From Apoda limacodes (taxonomy: Eukaryota; Arthropoda; Insecta; Lepidoptera; Limacodidae), in NCBI GenBank assembly GCA_946406115.1, contig OX291544.1, positions 29,281,521-29,345,520 of the forward strand: DNA of 64,000 nucleotides, given 5' to 3'. Position 1 is the stretch's first letter, and each line of letters begins with the position of its first letter. A program made the translations under genes and the position numbers. Of this stretch, positions 56,209 through 64,000 are shown in pieces. A model generated the notes under the pieces. That model was not told where the DNA came from. It saw nothing but the letters and a program-made list of their open reading frames with translations, and made no database searches.

Positions 56209-56867
56209 ATACAACAAATAGCTAAATTGGTGATCCCTACTATTGAACAAAATAGGGGTAACCTCGAAATTGGAGTCAGAAGAAAATCGTCGGAAAATTT
56301 TGAGTGGCCTAACGACAACTCAAATTTTCTACGGACAACGCACACAGCGGTGCACTCAACATCAGGACTAGTACCCAGGTTCCCAAACTTTCACAAATTT
56401 TACATTTATTTTGTTTACAATTCTCTTTACAAATTTTCCTCCACGCCTATTGCGTGTGTTACTAAGTAACTCCTTGGACATTTTCGCTCGTTTATCTCAC
56501 CGACGCGAGTTTTACCACGCGAAGTGAAGCAACACGACAAGCCAAGAAGACTGAAAAATGGGCATGACACGGATATCAGTAACGCCTGCAAGCACTCGTG
56601 CGGGTTCATTTTGAGAAAAACGCCGTTATACATGTATTAGTTTAATGTGTTAGGGAGCATTAATACCAAGTTTCGTGTAAATTTTACACAGAAAATATTA
56701 TTTTCAAATCCCATACACCCTTTTTCTCTAATAGAGGTTTAATTTTAATAACACTTGAAACACAGTGTTTGATAATAAAATTCTGTTTTAAAGCATGATA
56801 TATTCCAAATATCAAATAAATTGATCATAGAAATATATTTTGTTAGTTTTTGTCAAGTCCTGGCTCG

Positions 56868-57005
56868 AGGATAATCTTATGACTGCATTATTGCGATTAA
56901 AATATTTATTGACATTGATAATTTAGCCATAGAGATGGCATGTTACATTAGAAAATTGCGTCATATAGCTGCCATATTGAATTCTTTTCAAAATATATCT
57001 AGCCG
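56868..57005 (+). mobile_element. SINE fragment, same family as 26.76-27.72 kb
   Basis: TCAAGTCCTGGCTCGAGG (B-box half) followed by ATCTTATGACTGCATTATTG, ATATTTATTGACATTGATAA and TTAGCCATAGAGATGGCATG. Lacks the 5' tRNA half and lacks the piggyBac-like insert, so it shows the pre-insertion state of the body. Confidence 0.7.
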
Positions 57006-57132
57006 ATATCATTGGATATGATGTCAGTGTACATACATACCTTAACCCTGAAAACATTACACTCCTTTTTTGGGCAGTCGTATAATTACTACCGAACTTT
57101 TTGATAGACCAGTATAACATTATATATTTCAG

Positions 57133-57394
57133 GTAACAGCATTTGGAAATTGGTTCGTTTCAAGTGAACTGTTGGACCTATGTGACACGGTATTTTTTGC
57201 ACGTCTATCACCATACGAGTATGTTATTTACGATGTGGTTGGGCCTCAGATATGATTTAAATGAAAATGGGGTACCCGCTGGTGCATTAAACTCATTTGT
57301 CCACGTTATAATGTACGGGTACTATTGCTTGTCTGCCATTCCTGGTATGTCAAAATATCTGTGGTGGAAAAAATATATCACAACACTTCAGTTG
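57133..57394 (+). pseudogene. ELOVL paralogue exon with a 35-bp frameshifting deletion
   Basis: Acceptor TATATATTTCAG and donor CAGTTG|GTGAGT are intact and sit exactly where they do in exon 4 of the complete gene. The first frame reads [22 protein letters not shown]; the text then shifts to [36 protein letters not shown] and [13 protein letters not shown]. The exon is 262 bp against 297 bp for its homologue. The missing 35 bp encode VLRKKxxQVT, and the loss sits at TTTTTT|G, consistent with slippage between short T-runs. No other exon of this paralogue is visible within the window on the plus strand. An assembly error is possible. Confidence 0.85.
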
Positions 57395-58439
57395 GTGAGT
57401 TTTTTTTTTATTCGTATGCTTTTAAACGAGGATTTCTTAGAATAGCATGAATTAGCCGTGTGCTGGGTCTATCGTGTAGCCGGGCCGGTGACTCATATAC
57501 ATATTCCTCCCAGTTTATTAGGTTCTAATTTTTTCCATGCATTTTATATGGATCCGTAGTCCGTCCGACTGTCCATCTGTCTGTCTGTCCGCGGCTTAGC
57601 TCACAGCAAGGGCGGATCCAGAACAAAAGTTTAGTTTATTAAGCTTTAAATTGCAAATTTTTGTTAAAGCCCAGTTAAATGGCTGTTCCTGGGTGTGTGA
57701 AATAAAAACATGGAAGTAGCATATACAAGGTGTTAGGTAATTGGTGTCTACTCCCGTTACATACAGTCATTTCCTAAAGTCCATGCATAGTGTAAATGTT
57801 AAAATTACGTGAAGCCATTCTGTGAATCTCTCACTCACACATTAACATTATCAGAACTGTCAATAATATTAACCTTAAATCGGCGAAACTAGGTTTAGTT
57901 TTCTTTATACTAACCAGTTTATTTAAACCGTTCTTATATCTTTTGGTTTCTTAACCTAACAAATTAATTAGGTGTAAACAGCAGTGTTGTTCTACATAAG
58001 TATTGTTTATTTCGCATTAAATGTTGTCTGCCCCGTGGCCCCGTGGTGTGATCCATAGACGTTCCGTATTGAGTATTTTTGTTAGGAATTATTTTTTTAT
58101 GTTTTGACATCTAGTTATCTCTGAAAAGGACCAATTGGTATGAGAAATTTTTGTTTTGTTTGCAAAAATTAAAACTTATGCAATCTAATAAAAATGGTTT
58201 TTATTAAAATTTTATAATATTTTTTTTTGATAAATGTCTTTTTATATATATATATATGGTTATAGCTTAAGTATTCATTTTCGTAATGAAAAGAAAATTG
58301 AAACTTAACCATAAGAATAAAAAAAATACAAGTCACCATTCATTCGGTAACGCTGCTATATTTTGAAAAACAACAAAATAAAAAAAATATGTTATGTCTT
58401 AGATATATTGAATTGTAAAAAAATATCTGTAAGAGAAAT
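57395..58439. other. Unassigned stretch
   Basis: 57530-57620 contains CCGTCCGACTGTCCATCTGT and a CTGT repeat typical of lepidopteran repeat leaders. No gene seen. I looked for an ELOVL last exon here (a QF...FY pattern after an acceptor) and did not find one. Confidence 0.35.
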
Positions 58440-58648
58440 AGTACTTTATTTTTAGGGTTCCGTACCCAAAGGGTAATTAGCGGAACCCTATTACTAAGGC
58501 TCCGGCTGTATCTAATGAACCGTGATAGTTGGACAGTTAAAATTTTCACAGAAGATATATTTCTGTTGCCGCTATAACAAAAAATACTAAAAAACAGAAT
58601 AAAATAAATATTTAAGGTGGCTCCCATACAACAAACGTGATTTTTTCA
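58440..58648. repeat. AGGGTTCCGTACCCAAAGGG lepidopteran dispersed repeat
   Basis: Contains CGGAACCCTATTACTAAG, ATGAACCGTGATAGTTGGAC, TTTCTGTTGCCGCTATAAC and GGCTCCCATACAACAAACGT, a repeat I recognise as widespread in Lepidoptera. The 95-codon minus-strand frame across it is not a gene. Confidence 0.75.
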
Positions 58649-58649
58649 T

Positions 58650-60524
58650 TTTTTTTTTCACTGAGTACACGTATTAAGATCTGATACGTCTATCCACTAG
58701 GCTACGGATACGATAATTATCTTAGTGAAATTATTATAAACAATATTAAATGAAACTAATATTACTCAGGTTCTACAAGACATATTACTTTATTTCTTTA
58801 AGTGTGTGAGTGACTACGCCTCGCTGCCATTCTATTTTGTTTTGAAATTCTATATGCAGTTCTGCAACTGACCGTACATGTGCACCATGTATCATATGAA
58901 TACTATGCCGATGAAGATGGAAATTGTGAACTGTGTAAATTAACTAATTTTCACACAAACTAAATCAATGTTTTCCTTACTTTATTTTTTGCACAATCCT
59001 AACTTTAATCAATTTACGCGCATCTATGAGAGTCTAGTACCTACTTTAAGTATTTGCGCGCGGGGCGCGTGGAAATGCAAACTTCAATTTAATATAGGTA
59101 TTAAAACTAACAAATAACTTACAAACTATTTCCTATCTTGCTAGACACATCTCACACCCCCCACACGACGATATTCATTACGATCACAAAAAGCGCGATA
59201 TACACTAAACACAAAGCTACACAAAGACTACAAATACGGCTACCGAACTGCAAAAGTCACTGTGGAGCAATTCCTGCGTCTTTTGATAGTAAAACCACAA
59301 AACGGGTGCTGTCAATCTTTGTCGACAGTCTCCCAAACTCTCCAGTGGCTGACTTCAAGGACTAAGCCACTGCATCGCCGGTCAAAAATCACATCACTAA
59401 AGTTGATATGTACTCAGACATGTGCCACCGCGCACATACACAAAAACACAACTAACCTGATTTAATTCGATTATCGGCATCTACAACGGCGTAAAAGCTA
59501 TTTTAAACCACTACTGACTCCTCAGGTAAAGAGATCCGCAATTTTTGTTTAAGAAAATTTAGTAATTTACTTTGCTTACTTAAAAATTTAGTTACTTTAA
59601 AAGAATCACTATATTTGAAAAAAGTACCGTACCTTTACACACAACACAATGACTTACCTACTTGTAATTTTCCTCATATTATATTTCGGGCTGGTAACAT
59701 TCGCAAAGAAAGGGGATTCCCTGAAAATTAGGATACTGCTTTAGCTTTTTTGACCTTATTTGAAAATACTAGCTCTTGTTTATGAAGTCCCAGGACGTAT
59801 ATTTTAGTTTTTAATGATTTTGGTGATATTTCGCACTGAGATAAAGTAGGTAGGAGTAGGAAGTATGTATGTTTTTTTTGTATTGTTTGTCTGTTTGTTC
59901 GGTAAAAAACATGCGTTCGGATCATTCGAGCTAGGCATTCGTTCTTTGCATACTCTGTGCGCTAGTCAGTCGTCATTAATCTGTGCGCTACGTCGAGGCT
60001 GCTGTTTTATCGATCTTATCGGGATAATTTATAATTAAGGTCGGTTTGCGTGAAACAACCTACACATACATAACATATACAGACACCACACCACATATTC
60101 AGACAAAACGTTATACAAACGATACCAAAATTGGGTAAGTCCTTATAATTTTTCTTACGGCCTACTTGTGGACTTTTTAGTAAACACTGTTATAGTTAGT
60201 GTTTACTTGTTATGAAATGGATGATTTCATAGTCATGTCCGACATAAAAACTAGTTTTCGACTTTATTTGAATAATTTCTATCTGGGACTAAAAAATTGC
60301 AAATAGCTAGTAGGTATTGAAATAATATTTTTTAAATGTTCAATAACATGTATTTGATAGTTTCTACGTCCGCCGGCACTAAGGTTTCATGGGGTACTAA
60401 AGCCTAAGATTCCATGAGCAAAGAACATAAAAAGATACATAAAAACTGAGGCGAAATCACATACATTACTATAGCAATACCAGTACTCTGGTAGTACACA
60501 AAAATACGTAAATAAATTATTATT
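58650..60524. other. Unassigned stretch
   Basis: Several short overlapping frames (59138-59465 plus, 59728-59925 minus) without motifs. No repeat or RNA gene recognised. Confidence 0.3.
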
Positions 60525-60622
60525 ATTTTTTTACCTGTAAGGTGGCAAACAAGCTCACGGTCCGCCTGATTGTAAGCGGTCACCGTAGCCTATGGATGCT
60601 TGCAACAGCAGGGGTATTGTAA
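60525..60622 (-). mobile_element. Jockey-like LINE, 100-bp 3' tail insertion
   Basis: T-rich start (TTATTATTTTTTTACC), AAGGTGGCAAACAAGCTCAC, GGTCCGCCTGATTGTAAGCG GTCACC and GTAGCCTATGGATGCTTGCA correspond to the extreme 3' end in minus orientation. A strongly 5'-truncated copy. Confidence 0.85.
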
Positions 60623-62000
60623 GGTCCTGAGACGTTAATGAATTATTATATATTGCGATGGAGAAAATAAAGGAATTTGATGCTATTTTGTTTCAATTAC
60701 GGATGTGTAAAGCTTACGTGAAGACGCGGAGAGTTGTTTACCGATAACCAATTGTTAAGCCCTACACAATACCTACAGTCTCCTAAACTAAATAATGATT
60801 ATTCCACTTACTGATTTACAGTCGAGCGATGTTGTGTGCCTAGAAAACTCGTATTACTGGAAATTACCCGCACTTTTCTCTCGTTTTCTTCACCAGGAAT
60901 TGATACAGATACAAGTGTATATATTTTGAACATAAAAGACGTTGTCTGCTGCAAAAGAAGGATTTGACATTCCCTTTTGGGAAAATAGATAGTCCTTTCC
61001 TTGCCTCCAAAGTTGTAGTTTCTGTTCCACGAAGTTTAGGCTTCAGAGATCAGAAATTAAGACTTGCCCAATGGAGGACCGAAGATGATAAAGGTCAACC
61101 TCCTTCAGTCCGAAAAGCGCTTTCCTGTTTTACACAAGGACTACCTAGACCAAACTACGTTACAGTCTTAATACTTACTCTATACTCAAATACGACACTT
61201 AGAAACAAACAAAAGTTCTCACAAAATTACAATAAGTTAGGATGGGCTCTCCCAGCCTGGAGTAAAATAACAACTGTCGGGATAAAATCGTTAGTACACA
61301 AATTAGAACAATTGCAATTATGAGTCAGATGAAGATCTAAGATACTTAACTCAAAAGCTGACCACTACCAACCGCAAAAATTTACTGTCTTCAACCTTCG
61401 CATTTTCTATGCTCCCTTTCTCGTTTCGCGCCATATTTCTCACTGTAGAGGACTCTACCAGCATACTTTGCAAATCGTTTAAAGTTTAGTAACTTCGCCT
61501 TTATTGCTCTCGCAATAAAGCCGACGCCCCCTCTACCTAGCTATGTCTTTGCTAGCTATCTCGACTCGTCACTCGGACAGGCTCCGCCAGCGCACGGTCG
61601 TAAGAGCGATAGGGACAACTACAGCACGCCCCACATTTCGCTTACATCTTATCACACAAACAAAAACGTATAAAAAAAAAACATTGTTATTAAATGTTAT
61701 GATAATTATTCTAAATTCATTTAAAACCAGATATCATTTTTAAACCAAAAATAAATACAATAAAATAAATTAAGAATTTGCAGGACCGATATCTGGATTC
61801 GCCAGAATGATAGTAGTTGTACTAACTATGCGGACAGACCTTACGACAATCTGTGGCACAAGGTCTCCCTTGACAAGGAGTTTCTTCTTAAGCGTTTGAT
61901 GTAGAGCGAGAAATAAGGAAAACGCGAATTGCACACAACAGGCCGATTTTATTTTACTTATGCTTCTAACTTAAGAGAATACACTTCGCGGCGCCCGCGC
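60623..62000. other. Unassigned stretch with a 119-codon frame
   Basis: 60964-61323 (plus) is an open frame with an ATG and a basic, motif-free product; I do not recognise it. The termini TGTAAGGTC (60618) and GACCTTACGACA (61838) are roughly inverted and could mark an old element, but the match is short. Confidence 0.25.
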
Positions 62001-62004
62001 GCGT

Positions 62005-62625
62005 TTTACATTTTTGCTAAAATGTTGCTGTCCCTATCGCACACGACGCGGGCGCGAGACCCCCTTTCGCGCGCTTTTTTCTGGTATGATTTTGTCGGAT
62101 AGGTGGAACGTCAGTATTCTGATAAGCGATATGACTTTCACCCAAAAATAATATATTTTGTCGGATAGCTGGAACGTCAGTATTCTGATAAGCGATATGA
62201 CTTTCACCCAAAAATAATATATTTTGTCGGATAGCTGGAACGTCAGTATTCTGATAAGCGATATGACTTTCACCCAAAAATAATATATTTTGAGCATTAA
62301 CGAATTATTATGATTAACATCATAATTTTTTCAATTTAATAAGTATTTAATGTGCTGCCATTTTGTTTATCCGATTGCGATAAAACTATATTAATTTAAT
62401 GCTACCACTTGTGCAAAAGTTATAGGCATGAAAGAATGCCATTGGTTGTAATGGAATAGGTTAAATACTCAAAGCATTGACCAGCATCGGACCCAAATGA
62501 CGGTAATACAAAACAATCCTATACTTTTGTCAACGAGTGTAAAAATGTAAAACGCGCGTTTGCTAAAATGTTACTGTCCCTATCGTACACGACGCGGGCG
62601 CGAGACCCCCTTTCCACGCACCGCG
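62005..62625. repeat. Direct repeat pair of about 75 bp bracketing a tandem array
   Basis: TTGCTAAAATGTTRCTGTCC, CTATCG, CACGACGCGGGCGCGAGACC and CCCTTTC occur at about 62012-62075 and 62562-62613. The two copies enclose the 66-bp tandem array and an A/T-rich spacer. Confidence 0.8.
62090..62293. repeat. 66-bp tandem repeat, three copies
   Basis: Unit ATTTTGTCGGATAGCTGGAA CGTCAGTATTCTGATAAGCG ATATGACTTTCACCCAAAAA TAATAT; GGAACGTCAG falls at 62105, 62171 and 62237. Units are nearly identical (AGGTGG against AGCTGG in the first). Because 66 is divisible by three, all frames look like repeated peptides, which is an artefact. Confidence 0.95.
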
Positions 62626-62668
62626 CGCCGTATTGTGGTTGTTAAAGCAGCCTAATTTCGGGGATCAT

Positions 62669-62712
62669 TCTCACTAGATCCATTGTCCAGATCCATAATG
62701 GATCTAGTGAGA
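62669..62712. repeat. Perfect 16-bp palindromic arms (TCTCACTAGATCCATT)
   Basis: TCTCACTAGATCCATT and its exact reverse complement AATGGATCTAGTGAGA are separated by 12 bp. Further degenerate copies of TCTC-x-ATAGATCC follow at about 62733, 62790 and 62830, so this is a small clustered motif array. Confidence 0.85.
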
Positions 62713-63069
62713 TATTATTTTCTCAATAGATCCATTTTTAAAAGTGTGTATCTACTGAGAAGTATTTGTCTCGCTAAATCCGTTAACCAGAACCAGATTT
62801 GAAAGTGTTGGTCTACTAAGGAATTTCTTTCTCACTAGATTTAGTTGTGGATCTGATAAAAAAATTTGGTGTCGGCTATGCTTGTTGTCCCCTAGGCTGG
62901 GGAAATAACGGAACTTGCTTTCTTATACTATTTCAGGTACTCGTATTTCCCCTGTCATATTCTTATTTATACCAACTTTAAAAAAGGAGGAAGTTCGCGA
63001 ATGGTCTGTAGGTATCCATATAAGAGATATTATTAATTCAAAACTAAAAATTAACCGACTTAATAAAAG

Positions 63070-63190
63070 GATCCATACTTATACTAATATTATAAATTCG
63101 AAAGTGTCGGTGTCTGTCTGTCTATCAATTCATTAAATTTACCGGTTGGACCAATTGTGATGAATATAATGTGGAGATAGTTTGAACCGC
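63070..63190 (-). repeat. Dispersed lepidopteran retroposon tail
   Basis: ATCCATACTTATACTAATAT, TATAAATTCGAAAGTG and TCTGTCTGTCT: the reverse complement of the ATAATATTAGTATGGAT tail family seen at 6.9 and 21.2 kb. Confidence 0.65.
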
Positions 63191-63299
63191 ATAAGACAAG
63201 AAAAATACTGTTTTTCTTAATATATTTTTTATTTTATTTTATATATTAAAAAAAATTAAACTATTGATCTTACACGTGTAGTTATTTTACAAAAGTTAT

Positions 63300-63750
63300 A
63301 GATTTCATCAAAATCTTTATTTCAAATGACAGCTGTCAAACTAGAAAGGTCTATATCTCTGTAACTATTGATCATAGACTAGTAGTTCCCCTAGTAGAAA
63401 TGATAGATCTCATCAAGATCTTTATTTCAAATGACAGCTGTCAAACTAGAAAGGTCTATATCTCCGTAACTGTTGATCGTAGACTAGTAGTTTCTCCACA
63501 AAAATTATACGTCTCATTAAGATCTTTATTTCGGATGAGACCTGTCAAACTAGAAAGGTATATATCTCGGTAACTATTGATCGTAGACTAGTAATTTCTC
63601 CACAGCAATGATACCGAGATATATTTCTTTATAGTTTGACAGCTCTCATTCTGAAATAAAGATCGTATGAGACGTATCATTTCTGTCAAGAAACTACTAG
63701 TCTACGATCAATAGTTACGGATATATAGTCCTTTCTAGTTTGACAAACAA
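63300..63750. repeat. Three direct ~105-bp repeats plus one inverted copy
   Basis: ATCTTTATTTC starts units at 63313, 63418 and 63522, each followed by TGTCAAACTAGAAAGG and GATCRTAGACTAGTAG. From about 63620 to 63750 the unit recurs inverted (CTGAAATAAAGATCGTATGA, ACTACTAGTCTACGATCA, TTTCTAGTTTGACA). The array could fold into a large hairpin. Confidence 0.9.
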
Positions 63751-63759
63751 ACCCTAGGG

Positions 63760-64000
63760 CAGGGATGGCGAACCTTTATTGATGAATATGCCTTTTTTAT
63801 AAAAAAAAATACTACTGGACCTATGAAGTGCCGTCAAAAAATCTTGGTTACTTAATAATAATGGAGAAAAATTAAAAGAATTGCTATTAACTTAAAGCTA
63901 TTTAGATTACAGCTCTAAATGTTTACAGCAATCAAAATGTTTAATAATATATATTTATTCAAATTAAAAAATTTCGGTAATAATTAATCATTTTCGTTAA
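63760..64000 (+). mobile_element. hAT-type element, left end, running off the window
   Basis: CAGGGATGGCGAACCTTTAT is the usual hAT terminal wording. The preceding 8 bp CCCTAGGG (63752-63759) may be the target duplication. The right end is outside the window, so this cannot be confirmed. Confidence 0.5.

Noticed and set aside
57133..57394. Functional second elongase exon
   Set aside because: Net loss of 35 bp shifts the frame and removes the VLRKK block before HxxHH; neither frame covers the whole exon.
60964..61323. Retroelement gag or host gene of 119 residues
   Set aside because: No zinc knuckle, no recognised domain and no neighbouring pol; left as an unassigned frame.
60618..61850. LTR retrotransposon bounded by TGTAAGGTC and GACCTTACGACA
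   Set aside because: The match is inverted and about 9 bp; no long direct repeats, primer site or pol genes.
62017..62297. Protein with a repeated 22-residue peptide
   Set aside because: The repeat unit is 66 bp, so any frame repeats; two overlapping minus-strand frames are equally open.

Overview
The window is animal nuclear DNA, most likely from a moth or butterfly. It is AT-rich, has a spliced gene with long introns, and is crowded with decayed copies of non-LTR retrotransposons (Jockey-like, RTE-like and CR1-like), a BEL/Pao element, Tc1, hAT and piggyBac-type DNA elements, a tRNA-derived SINE, and dispersed repeats that I recognise as common in Lepidoptera (for example the motif AGGGTTCCGTACC and tails around ATAATATTAGTATGG). 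No bacterial features are present.

The one clearly intact host gene is a fatty-acid elongase (ELOVL family) on the minus strand. I assembled it from five coding exons between 26504 and 8734. All junctions have GT/AG signals and compatible phases, and the product is 290 residues with every family hallmark, one of which (TxxQxxQ) is completed only by joining exons 4 and 5. Its introns hold most of the transposon remains from 9.1 to 26.4 kb. A second ELOVL exon on the plus strand (57133-57394) lacks 35 bp just before the HxxHH box, so it is frameshifted and looks like a dying or dead paralogue.

Layout: 1-3.3 kb, Jockey fragments and a dead Tc1 transposase; 4-6.4 kb, CR1-like LINE; 6.5-8.4 kb, small repeats and LINE tails; 8.7-26.5 kb, the elongase gene; 26.7-28.9 kb, a SINE split by a piggyBac-like MITE, then a foldback MITE between RTE fragments; 28.9-31.3 kb, LINE endonuclease fragment, hAT-type MITE, decayed Jockey tail; 33.8-39.8 kb, an internally deleted BEL/Pao element with a 615-codon gag-integrase reading frame, a GC-rich minisatellite and a hairpin minisatellite; 43.9-50.3 kb, CR1-like LINE plus a 2.64-kb tandem duplication joined by 119 bp of foreign LINE sequence; 50.6-54.0 kb, a near full-length Jockey-like LINE; 54.1 kb, a THAP-domain pseudogene; 57.1 kb, the broken elongase exon; 60.5-64 kb, tandem and inverted repeats and one end of a hAT element.

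Functionally, the elongase would extend acyl-CoA chains in the endoplasmic reticulum. Nearly everything else is selfish or structural DNA, and its interest lies in nested insertions and rearrangement junctions. No new multi-gene system is evident. The structures that deserve a second look are the templated duplication junction, the alternating-period hairpin minisatellite, the intact gag-integrase frame, the broken elongase paralogue and the repeated THAP exons.
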